The translations under genes were made by a program, and so were the position numbers. Source: DASXSB01 sp036506275 (GTDB taxonomy: Bacteria; Methylomirabilota; Methylomirabilia; Rokubacteriales; CSP1-6). From it: DNA of 64,000 nucleotides. Numbering within the stretch: position 1 is the stretch's first letter; each line of letters opens with the position of its first letter. A model generated the notes under the pieces. It made no database searches, had not been told where the DNA came from, and was given only the letters and a program-made list of their open reading frames with translations. Below are positions 57,020 to 64,000 of the stretch, one piece after another. Location of the stretch: contig DASXSB010000108.1 in the NCBI GenBank assembly GCA_036506275.1, positions 1 to 64,000 on the forward strand, given 5' to 3'.

Positions 57020-59053
57020 GTGGATCCCGGCGGCCGGCGCACCGTGCGCACCATGTGCCCGATGAATTGCCACCCCACCCTGTGCGGGATGCTGGTGGAG
57101 GTCGAGAACGGCCGGCTCCTCTCCATGCGCGGTGATCCCGACAATCCCGACAGCGCCGGCTTCCTCTGCATCCGCGGCCACGCGTCGCGCGAGATCATCG
57201 GCAACGAGCGCCGCCTGCTTCATCCCCTCGTGCGCGACGCCCGCGGCCGCGACACGTGGCGGCGGGTGTCGTGGGAGCACGCGCTCGATCTGATCGCCGA
57301 GCGCATGGAGCGCGCCGGGCGGGAGGCGGTGGCGACCTGGTCGGGGCACGGGCTCTTCGCCAACAACTACGGAACGCGGGTCGGCTCGCATCTCCTGCGG
57401 CGGTTCGCGAACCTCTACGGCTGTCAGTGGTGGAGTCCCACCATCATCTGCTGGGGCCTCGGCGCCTTCGGCCTCGGCCTTACCGGCGTGCTCGAGGCCA
57501 ACACCAAGGAGGACATGGGCCGGCACGCCGAGATGGTGCTGCTGTGGGGCGCCAACCTCGCCTCCCAGCCGAACACCGGCCGCCATCTCATGGCGGCGAA
57601 GCGCCGCGGCGCGCGCGTGGTGACCATCGACGTGCGTCAGACGGAGGCGGCCGCGCAGTCGGACGAGGTGGTGCTGCTGCGCCCGGGCACGGATGCCGCC
57701 CTCGCCCTCGGCATGATGCACGTGATCGTTCGCGAGAACCTCCACGATCGCGCGTTCGTCGAGCGCCACACGGTGGGATTCGACGCCCTCGCCGCGCATC
57801 TGGAGGCGCATTCCCCGGCGTGGGCGGCCGGCGTCACCGGCGTCGATGCCGACCGCATCGCGGGCCTCGCGCGCGCGTACGCGACGACGCGGCCGGCCAT
57901 GATCCTCGTCGGCGGCAGCTCGATGCACAAGGGCGCCAACGGCTGGCAGGGCGGCCGTGCCATCGCGTGCCTGCCCGCGCTCACCGGCAATCTCGGCCTC
58001 GCCGGCGGCGGCCTCGGTCCGCGCCACGGCGCCGCCACCCACGGGCAAGCGCTCGCCACGATCGTGGCCCAGGAGCGGCGGCCGCCCGGGCGCTACGTGC
58101 CGAATCAGATGTCCCGCATCACGGAATCCCTCTCGGCCCAGGTGCGCGTGCTGCTGCTGTTCGGCACCGATCTCCTGTCGTCATTCGCCGACATCGGACA
58201 GGTCGAAGCCGGGCTCGTACATCAAAACTTGATCGTCGTGCACGACCTCTTCATGAACGACACCGCGCGGCGCTTCGCGGACGTGGTGCTGCCCGCCACC
58301 GCGTGGCTCGAGGAGCTCGGGTGCAAGAGCACCAACACGCATCTCTACCTGATGCCGCCTGTCCTCGACCCTCCGGGCGAGACGCGCCCGGCCACGTGGA
58401 TCATGCGGGAGCTCGCGCGGCGCCTCGGTCTCGCGGACTTCTATCCGTGGACGAGTGACGAGGGTCCGCTCGATGCCATCCTCGATCATCCGGCCACCGG
58501 CCATGCCACCGTCGCCGCGCTTCGCGCCGAGGGCGGAGTGCGCGCGCTCCGCGTCTCGCACGTCGCGTATCCGGATCACCGCTACGACACGCCGTCGGGC
58601 AAGGTCGAGTTCTATTCGGAGCGCGCGCTCGTCCTCGGGCTACCCGCCCTCCCCGTGCACGAGGATCTGCCGACGTCGCGGTATCCGCTCGCCTTCCGTC
58701 AGGGCCGGACGCTCACGCACTTCCACGGCTTCTACGATCACGGGCACGCGCTTCCTTCCCTGGCCGCCGCCGACCCGGAGCCGGTGCTGTGGATCGCCCC
58801 CGCGGACGCCGCCGCCCGCGGAATCGCCGACGGCGCCAGGGTGCGACTCGAAAACGAGCGCGGCGAGCTACGCGCCCGCGCGCACGTGACGCCCCGGATT
58901 CCCCCGGGAACGGTGTGGATGCGCGATGGCTGGGCGGGACTGAACCACCTCACCTCCGGACGCGCGGTGATTCCCGACGAGGCCGTCGATCTGTTCGCGT
59001 TCGCGGCGGGGCAGGCGGCCTTCGACGCGACGGTCGAGGTCACTCCCGCCTGA
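57020..59053 (+). CDS. Molybdopterin-dependent oxidoreductase, DMSO reductase superfamily
   Basis: A 677-residue protein from GTG 57020. The N-terminal iron-sulfur motif is C13-x3-C17-x4-C22-x27-C50 (CPMNCHPTLCGM, then GFLCIRG), followed by three MGD-binding regions: LLWGANLASQPNTGRHL, MILVGGSSMHKGANGWQGGR and the C-terminal DTPSGKVEFYSE with VWMRDGWAG. A cysteine in SPTIICWGLG is a possible metal ligand. No Tat signal is seen, so it is probably cytoplasmic, and no partner iron-sulfur or membrane subunit is adjacent. The substrate is unknown. It is divergent from the YbaK gene by only 26 bases. Confidence 0.88.
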   Translation: MDPGGRRTVRTMCPMNCHPTLCGMLVEVENGRLLSMRGDPDNPDSAGFLCIRGHASREIIGNERRLLHPLVRDARGRDTWRRVSWEHALDLIAERMERAGREAVATWSGHGLFANNYGTRVGSHLLRRFANLYGCQWWSPTIICWGLGAFGLGLTGVLEANTKEDMGRHAEMVLLWGANLASQPNTGRHLMAAKRRGARVVTIDVRQTEAAAQSDEVVLLRPGTDAALALGMMHVIVRENLHDRAFVERHTVGFDALAAHLEAHSPAWAAGVTGVDADRIAGLARAYATTRPAMILVGGSSMHKGANGWQGGRAIACLPALTGNLGLAGGGLGPRHGAATHGQALATIVAQERRPPGRYVPNQMSRITESLSAQVRVLLLFGTDLLSSFADIGQVEAGLVHQNLIVVHDLFMNDTARRFADVVLPATAWLEELGCKSTNTHLYLMPPVLDPPGETRPATWIMRELARRLGLADFYPWTSDEGPLDAILDHPATGHATVAALRAEGGVRALRVSHVAYPDHRYDTPSGKVEFYSERALVLGLPALPVHEDLPTSRYPLAFRQGRTLTHFHGFYDHGHALPSLAAADPEPVLWIAPADAAARGIADGARVRLENERGELRARAHVTPRIPPGTVWMRDGWAGLNHLTSGRAVIPDEAVDLFAFAAGQAAFDATVEVTPA

Positions 59054-59783
59054 GCGGCACCCGCGTGAAGACGGCGCCGAGGACGGGATGGCGCCCGGCG
59101 GGGACGTCGACGTTGCGCTCCGCCGCGAACTCGACGGCGAGCGGGCCTTCGTCGGCGACGGGATCGATCTCGACGACGATCTGCAGCGGCGACCGTGACC
59201 AGCGATAGACGAGGCCACCGTCGGCGGTCTCGGTGCGCTCGCCGCCGAGCACCCCGCTCCACTGAGCGTCCGCGCCCTCGCGCCTGTGCGCGCGCATCCG
59301 GAGGCCGATCAGCGTGACCGCCGACGGCGGGGCCGCCGGCGCCGGCGGTGGCACCCATGGCGGGGGCGCGCCGCTGCTCGGTCCCTCCTCGGCGAATTGC
59401 ACCACGATCCCGAGCGCCTGCTTGGGATGGAGGAAGGCCTCCTTCCAGCTCGGATACGAATCGTCGTAGCCGACGATGGAGTAGCCGCGCGCCTCCGCCC
59501 GCGCGCACGCCTCCGCCAGGCTCGGAACCTTGAACGTCACGTGGTGGACGCCGGGCCCGTGCGCGGCGAGGAAACGGTGGAGGAAGCTCGCGCGGCCCGC
59601 CGGCTCCAGCACCTCGATGCGCGCGCGATTCGCGAAGCGCCACTGGCCGAAGCGAAAACCGCCGCCGTTGGCGCCGAAGGCAGGCACGCCGCCGAGCACG
59701 CCGACGAGAAACGCGGGAGCGGCGGCGAGGCTGGGGACGGCGATCGCGATGTGGTCGAAGCGGATCCCGGACACCGACTTCAT
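59040..59783 (-). CDS. VOC (glyoxalase/methylmalonyl-CoA epimerase-like) protein
   Basis: A 247-residue protein. The first 135 residues are a VOC domain like that of methylmalonyl-CoA epimerase (FDHIAIAVPSLAAAPAFLVG, then HHVTFKVPSLAEACARAEAR, then FLHPKQALGIVVQFAEE), with the metal-binding histidines and glutamate in place. A proline-rich linker leads to a second, weaker VOC-like half (VTLIGLRMRAHR, then VVEIDP). ATG 59781-59783 starts the conserved part. Its end overlaps the convergent oxidoreductase by 14 bases. The substrate is unknown. Confidence 0.8.
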   Translation of the reverse strand: MKSVSGIRFDHIAIAVPSLAAAPAFLVGVLGGVPAFGANGGGFRFGQWRFANRARIEVLEPAGRASFLHRFLAAHGPGVHHVTFKVPSLAEACARAEARGYSIVGYDDSYPSWKEAFLHPKQALGIVVQFAEEGPSSGAPPPWVPPPAPAAPPSAVTLIGLRMRAHRREGADAQWSGVLGGERTETADGGLVYRWSRSPLQIVVEIDPVADEGPLAVEFAAERNVDVPAGRHPVLGAVFTRVPLRRE

Positions 59784-60118
59784 AGTGTACGGGCTTCGCT
59801 GGAATTCGCGAGGACCTCCGCGAAGCGGTGTGGCGCTGGTTGGTTCTCGGACGCCGCGCTCAAACGGAAAACCGGGCGGGGCTCTTCGCCGGGACGGTAC
59901 CGACGTCACGCACCTGTCGGTGACGTCGACGGTCAGCCCGTGGCGCTCGCGTGACCTCGTGGTCACGCTCGCATGATCAACGGAGACAGCTCATGGACGG
60001 CGGCGGCAAGGGACGGCACCCTCGGTCAGCACACGCTGACTGAGAGCGCCGAGGACGCTCCAGGAGCTCGCTCAGTCAACGCATCAGACGCGACTGTTGA
60101 GCGTCCTCTTAAATCCGA
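59784..60118. other. Gene-free stretch, lower GC
   Basis: No supported gene, RNA or repeat is seen between the VOC gene and the small gene at 60119. Short frames here look like non-coding shadows. GC content begins to fall in this stretch. Confidence 0.45.
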
Positions 60119-60277
60119 TCATATACGCGCCCATGGGTCGACGCCGTGTTCGCGGAGCACGGCCGCCGCCTGATCCTGATCGTCTCGGTTCAATGGCTTG
60201 CGGGTCGCAACGCGCCTCAGTAGCAGCTCGACCCGCCGATCCAGCGGTTCCCGAGCTTTAGCGGTAGCGCTGCTCAT
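60119..60277 (-). CDS. Small helical protein coupled to the methyltransferase
   Basis: A 52-residue charged helical protein (begins MSSATAKAREPLDRRVELLL, ends EHGVDPWARI). The ATG at 60275-60277 overlaps the methyltransferase stop as ATGA, which supports translation. I recognise no family. Confidence 0.5.
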   Translation of the reverse strand: MSSATAKAREPLDRRVELLLRRVATRKPLNRDDQDQAAAVLREHGVDPWARI

Positions 60278-61080
60278 GGCGCCACCACCCGCCGGTCGGC
60301 ATAGGGCTTCTCGGCCACGACCAGGATCCGCCATGCGAACCATTTACCAAGATGGCGCACGCCGGGGCACCCGGTGAGCGCCTGTTCGCACCGAGACAGA
60401 GCGCCCAAAATGCGCGGGGACCCGCTGAGCGGCGACCGGATGTAATTGCCGGAGAGCGGGTAGGCGAGGAAGTCATGCAGTGACGTCCGGATCTCGGTGA
60501 AACCGACATGAGCGAGCTCGCGGGCGATCAATGTGGCGGTAAACTCTTCCTTGTGCGCAAGATCGGCGGGCGACTCATAACGGTTAAATCCGATGACGAG
60601 CCGCCGCATCGTGCGCGTGGCCGAAGTCGACGTGGGTTCATACATAACGAGCCGGCCGCCTGGGCTCAGCACGCGCCACATCTCACCGAACGCTCTCCGA
60701 GTATCGGGAAAATGATGTGCAGCCCCATTGCAGACGACGCGATCGAAGCTTGCGTCCTCGTACGGTAGCGCCTCGGCATCGCCCGCCCGAATGTCCGCGC
60801 GCGGGACCACGCGCTGAGCTCGCCGAACGGAATTCGGCGACAGGTCAACTCCGTGTAGCTGCGCGTCTGGTTGTTCCGCGCCCAGCCACCGCAGGAAATG
60901 ACCGGCTCCGCACCCAACATCCAGAACTCGATGTTGTGGCTTGATCTCGAGCGCGGCGGCCGCGCGCGCGAACTGGCCGTGAAGAATCGTGCGTGTCCCG
61001 GGCCGGGCGTATGCGCGTTCCTGTAGTTCTCCGCCACTGACGTCCTGCCAACTCCGTTCGTCGTCCTTGATGCTCTCCAT
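60274..61080 (-). CDS. Class I SAM-dependent methyltransferase (UbiE/type 11)
   Basis: A 268-residue methyltransferase. Motif I is VLDVGCGAGHFLRWLG, the strand-2 acid is in LHGVDLSPNSV, motif II/III is GDAEALPYEDASFDRVVCN, and the post-motif is RVLSPGGRLVMYEP. The N-terminal TRTILHGQFARAAAALEI is a small-molecule-type lid. The C-terminus (LGKWFAWRILVVAEKPY) is typical of this group. Its GC content is lower than that of the rest of the window, which may mean recent transfer. The substrate is unknown. Confidence 0.85.
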   Translation of the reverse strand: MESIKDDERSWQDVSGGELQERAYARPGTRTILHGQFARAAAALEIKPQHRVLDVGCGAGHFLRWLGAEQPDAQLHGVDLSPNSVRRAQRVVPRADIRAGDAEALPYEDASFDRVVCNGAAHHFPDTRRAFGEMWRVLSPGGRLVMYEPTSTSATRTMRRLVIGFNRYESPADLAHKEEFTATLIARELAHVGFTEIRTSLHDFLAYPLSGNYIRSPLSGSPRILGALSRCEQALTGCPGVRHLGKWFAWRILVVAEKPYADRRVVAP

Positions 61081-61868
61081 GTGGCACCTTTCCGCTATCC
61101 CCGCGGAGGGCTCGACCCAAGGATCAATGTGATTCAGTCAGGGAGTGATCGACGTCCTGCGGCAGGCAGGAAGCTCCGACAAGCGCCATCGAAGTGAAGG
61201 TGGTGCGGTGGGGGTCGTTGTTTGAGGTTGAGCGTCGCGGGACCCCAGTCAACTGAGACACTACGCGGGAACGCATCAACGCGCCGCCGTTGCCAAACTT
61301 CGGCGGCTGCCACAGCCGCTCACCGTCGCGTCACGAAAGTTACTGCCGTCAGCGTCCATCGCGTCGCGGCGTCCTCCATCCAATCGACGCTCCACAATCC
61401 GCGATCCGACATCGGATGACGCCTACATTCGACAGCCGTGGCATTGGGGCAGACTCGCGGCCAACCGCTTCGGTCAGGACCGTCCAGAGAGGGACAGTAG
61501 TAAATAGGAAACTCCACCAAGGCTCGGCGCCCTGGCCGTCGGCATCTCACTTCCGCTCGCGAGTGTCTGGTCTTTCACTTCTCGCTGTAATGACTACAAG
61601 CAGAGTTGAGGCACAGTGCAGAGAGGTCTATCGGGCAACAGATTGAAACGAGATATCAGAGCAGAGTTTAGCGGACTCACGGCAACCAATAGAGCATGTG
61701 CCTATTGCCTGGCGCATATATCAGTGCCTAGGTCATAGTCAAAGGGGGGTTGCGCTAATAGTCCAAGCGACATTCAACAATTGATCCCGACCGTCGAATT
61801 ACCTCGATGGTTGTAGCCTCGTCGTCGCTTCAGACCAAAGAATCGGACGCGTGCTGCGATGTGTTCGA
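61081..61868. other. AT-richer gene-free stretch
   Basis: About 0.8 kb with visibly lower GC, especially 61560-61800, and frequent stops in all frames. I see no gene, RNA, inverted-repeat boundary or transposase fragment. It may be a remnant of transferred DNA. Confidence 0.5.
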
Positions 61869-61909
61869 AGCGGATCGCGTACACTGACGTTTCAGGTACG
61901 CGATCCGCT
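61869..61909. repeat. Long perfect hairpin
   Basis: A 14-base perfect stem (AGCGGATCGCGTAC with GTACGCGATCCGCT) continues, after a one-base bulge, into a CTGA/TCAG stem with a CGTT loop. It lies 62 bases past the stop of the exported protein gene (minus strand). It could be a terminator for that gene or a mobile palindrome; no T-run follows. Confidence 0.65.
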
Positions 61910-61971
61910 GGCGCAAGCGCGTTCATTCCGCGCGCCGGCGAGCGCCGCGTCGATCACTCGCCGGCGGAGCA

Positions 61972-62466
61972 TCAGCGCGTGACGGTCGTGCTCTTGGTGC
62001 TCACGTTGCCGGACGAATCCATGGCGGCTACCGCGACCGTCACGACCTTCGACTGGGGAAGATCGACCCGCGTGGTGGCGGTGGCGGTGTTCGGCGTGAG
62101 CGTCTCCGGATGGTTCTGCTTGATCCAGGAGTACGGCGGCCGTCCCTCGATGCTCGAGGACTCCTGGGTGGAGTCGATCGTCCGGATGTTGATGTGCTTC
62201 AGGTACGCCCCACCGGGGTTCAGCTGGCGGATGTCCACGCCATACGAGCCCCACACCGGATAGGAGCCCGGATTCGCCATCGCGCCCGCGAACATCGTCG
62301 CGAAGTCGCGCGCGCTCTGCACGGAGGTGAAGCTTGGATAGCTGAAGCCGAAGTGCCCGCCCGGCTGGACGAGCGGCGTCGTCTGGCTCGAGGGAGCCGT
62401 CGCTGAAAAGCCCAGGAACAGCATCACGACGGCAGCCATGACTCCCCACGCGCGATAACCCATCAA
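61972..62466 (-). CDS. Exported protein, apparently with its middle deleted
   Basis: A 164-residue protein with a signal peptide (WGVMAAVVMLFLGFSATAPS). The N-terminal half (GVDIRQLNPGGAYLKHINIR, then PYSWIKQNHPE) resembles the start of a putative glycoside-hydrolase-like barrel. The next residues switch at once to a fibronectin/Ig-like C-terminal end (VVTVAVAAMDSSGNVSTKST). The catalytic barrel one would expect between them is absent. It may be an in-frame deletion product; expression is unknown. Confidence 0.55.
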   Translation of the reverse strand: MMGYRAWGVMAAVVMLFLGFSATAPSSQTTPLVQPGGHFGFSYPSFTSVQSARDFATMFAGAMANPGSYPVWGSYGVDIRQLNPGGAYLKHINIRTIDSTQESSSIEGRPPYSWIKQNHPETLTPNTATATTRVDLPQSKVVTVAVAAMDSSGNVSTKSTTVTR

Positions 62467-62895
62467 CCCCTCCTATCTTTCTGTTTCGGTCGTCTGTTTC
62501 GCCCTGCCGCGGAGGTCGCCTTCAGGTCTCCCGTCATCCTCCCGACGCGCAGGCGCCCGCATGCGTCTACACGCGGAGGAGAGAAACTGGATTCCGTGAT
62601 GCGGGCCGGCGTCGTCGGTCGCGCGCGCAGGCCGGCTCACCAGGAGAGCGAGGAGTTGCGCGAGTCTGTCACTGATCGCGGCTTCGGCGCAAGCTCAAAG
62701 CACGATTCTGGACGGGGATGAGCGACGTGCGGCAATTACCATCGCCTGGTCCTGCCAAGCGTCCCCGCAGCCCTTTCGCGATGGACGCGCGGAGTGTACG
62801 GTATCGGCGATGTTGCCGCGGCCTCACCATCGCGAGCGCGCGCAAGTTTCGTCTCGCGCACTGTCCGAGGTTCGGAGCGCGCCGGGCTACACGAC
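62467..62895. other. Gene-free stretch between divergent genes
   Basis: No supported gene is seen between the exported protein gene and the flavin oxidoreductase. A frame starting at 62794 is in phase with the oxidoreductase, but its first 34 residues are not conserved-looking. Confidence 0.45.
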
Positions 62896-63801
62896 ATGAA
62901 AGTCGGGATCTCGCTCACGAGCGCGCATCGCACGCGCGATCCGCGGGAGGCCGCGCGTTTCATGATCGACCGCGCGGCAGCGGCGCGGCACGCCGGCCTC
63001 GACTCGCTGTTCCTCGGCGATCACCACGCGACGGCGGAGCCCTACTACCAGAATGTCCCCATGCTCGGTCGTCTCCTCGCGGAGTGGGGAGACGCTCCCG
63101 CCGGATGTCTGTTCCTACTCCCGCTGTGGAACCCGGTGCTGGTGGCGGAACAGGTGGGCACGCTCGCCGCGCTCGCGCGCGGCCGCTTCGTGCTCCAGTG
63201 TGGCCTGGGCGATGGTGACGCCCAGTTCGCCGCCATGGGCGCCATCCTCAAGCAGCGGCCCTCCGCTTTCCAGGAGTCGCTCGACATCGTCCGTCGGCTC
63301 CTCCGCGGCGAAACCGTCACGGCCGCCGGCCGCTTCACCGTGCGTGACGCGCGCGTGGCGTTGCGACCCGCGGAGCCGGTGGACGTGTGGATCGGAGCGA
63401 GCGCGCCGCCCGCCATCGATCGGGCCGCTCGCCTCGGCGACGCGTGGCTCGCCTCGCCGGGCCTGACCACCGCGCAGGCGCGCCGTCAGATCGACCTCTA
63501 TCGTGAACGCTGCACCGTGCATCGCCGCGCTCCCACCACGATCGCGATCAGGCGCGACGTCTACGTGGGCGAGTCGCGCGCGGAGGCGGACGCGACGGCG
63601 GCGCCGGTGATCCGCGCGGGCTATCGGGGCTTCGACCCCACCGCCCTCGTCGTCGGGAGCGTCGAGGAGGTCGCGGCGCGCTTTCGAGAGCTCGGTGCGA
63701 TGGGCTACACGGACGTGATCGTCCGCCACCTCACGAACGATCAGGACAACGTGCTGGCGTCGCTGCGCCGGCTGAAGGACGTGCGGGACGCGGTGAGGTA
63801 G
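62896..63801 (+). CDS. LLM-class (luciferase-like) flavin-dependent oxidoreductase
   Basis: A 301-residue TIM-barrel flavoprotein of the bacterial luciferase family, using FMN or F420. Markers: GLDSLFLGDHHATAEPYYQN, LWNPVLVAEQVGTLAALARG, FVLQCGLGDGDAQFAAMG, and ESLDIVRRLLRGETVT. ATG 62896 starts right at the first barrel strand (MKVGISLTSAH). An upstream in-frame start at 62794 is possible. The substrate is unknown. Confidence 0.88.
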   Translation: MKVGISLTSAHRTRDPREAARFMIDRAAAARHAGLDSLFLGDHHATAEPYYQNVPMLGRLLAEWGDAPAGCLFLLPLWNPVLVAEQVGTLAALARGRFVLQCGLGDGDAQFAAMGAILKQRPSAFQESLDIVRRLLRGETVTAAGRFTVRDARVALRPAEPVDVWIGASAPPAIDRAARLGDAWLASPGLTTAQARRQIDLYRERCTVHRRAPTTIAIRRDVYVGESRAEADATAAPVIRAGYRGFDPTALVVGSVEEVAARFRELGAMGYTDVIVRHLTNDQDNVLASLRRLKDVRDAVR

Positions 63802-63828
63802 CGAGGCGCGCGGGACGCGCGGCCCGCG

Positions 63829-64000
63829 CTATTCGCGGAGCAGGTAGCGCTGGCCCTGATAGGACAGGACAGCGCCGTCGCGAACGATCGACTCCACCAC
63901 CGCCTTGCCTTCCACGGTGTCCCCTTCGCGATACTTCCGGCCGTTGATGAACACCATCCGCTCGGCGGGTGCGTCGGAGTAGAGCAAGACCTCCAGCCGG
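63829..64000 (-). CDS. GspB-like general secretion pathway protein (partial, C-terminus)
   Basis: The last 57 residues of a gene entering from the right edge, stopping at TAG 63829-63831. The sequence LLYSDAPAERMVFINGRKYR, then EGDTVEGKAVVESIVRDGAV, then SYQGQRYLLRE is the periplasmic C-terminal domain of GspB, which in type II secretion works with the GspA ATPase. The rest of the gene is outside the window. Confidence 0.8.
   Translation of the reverse strand, partial: RLEVLLYSDAPAERMVFINGRKYREGDTVEGKAVVESIVRDGAVLSYQGQRYLLRE

Overview
The window is a GC-rich, tightly packed bacterial chromosome segment. Genes abut or overlap by 1, 4 or about 14 bases throughout, most often as GTGA or ATGA overlaps, and many start at GTG. 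The mix of an 11-gene complex I cluster, indolepyruvate:ferredoxin oxidoreductase, a branched-chain amino acid ABC transporter, a gas vesicle operon and many sensory proteins would fit an uncultivated soil or sediment lineage such as Candidatus Rokubacteria/Methylomirabilota. That placement is inferred from gene content and protein style; no rRNA gene is present to test it.

Layout. 0-1.4 kb: end of an unknown gene, then a TetR regulator coupled to an ECF sigma factor, with a palindromic operator at the tetR start. 1.5-12.1 kb (minus strand): nuoABCDHIJKLMN with a two-domain NIPSNAP protein between nuoC and nuoD and no nuoEFG. 12.2-13.9 kb: small membrane proteins and a receiver-PilZ protein. 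13.9-17.6 kb: iorAB. 17.6-19.4 kb: envelope/stress proteins, including a DUF2382 protein and a broken copy of one. 19.6-28.35 kb: a gas vesicle operon with three GvpA-family proteins, three GvpF/L proteins, GvpG and GvpK. Embedded in it are a histidine kinase with its response regulator and a tandem ArsA/Get3 ATPase. 28.7-29.6 kb: tRNA-Leu(CAA) and tRNA-Ala(GGC). 29.6-35.9 kb: a PAS hybrid kinase, CheR-PAS, CheB, decayed cheB pieces and an NtrC-like AAA+ regulator without a GAFTGA loop. 35.9-42.5 kb: livKHMGF, with a membrane protein and a methyltransferase between livG and livF. 42.6-51.9 kb: housekeeping and hypothetical genes (LigD-type polymerase, nucleotidyltransferase, phosphoesterase, AlkZ-related, RpiB fusion, hexose-6-phosphate mutarotase, enoyl-CoA hydratase). 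52.1-54.6 kb: a convergent pair of exported proteins with sigma-54-like promoters, then a REC-PAS-HisKA protein. 54.6-59.8 kb: class I aldolase, zincless-finger Fpg, YbaK-type deacylase, a molybdopterin oxidoreductase and a VOC protein. 59.8-62.5 kb: a lower-GC stretch with a methyltransferase, about 0.8 kb without genes, a long hairpin and an apparently deleted exported protein. 62.9-64 kb: a luciferase-like flavin oxidoreductase and the end of a gspB-like gene.

How the parts may work together. Reduced ferredoxin from IorAB could feed a complex I that lacks its NADH module, if nuoEFG are not elsewhere in the genome. The gas vesicle operon looks like a self-contained unit with its own sensor and a Get3-like ATPase that could act as a chaperone for the hydrophobic shell protein. 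Several envelope/stress and signalling genes carry -24/-12 promoter sequences, pointing to a sigma-54 layer of control.
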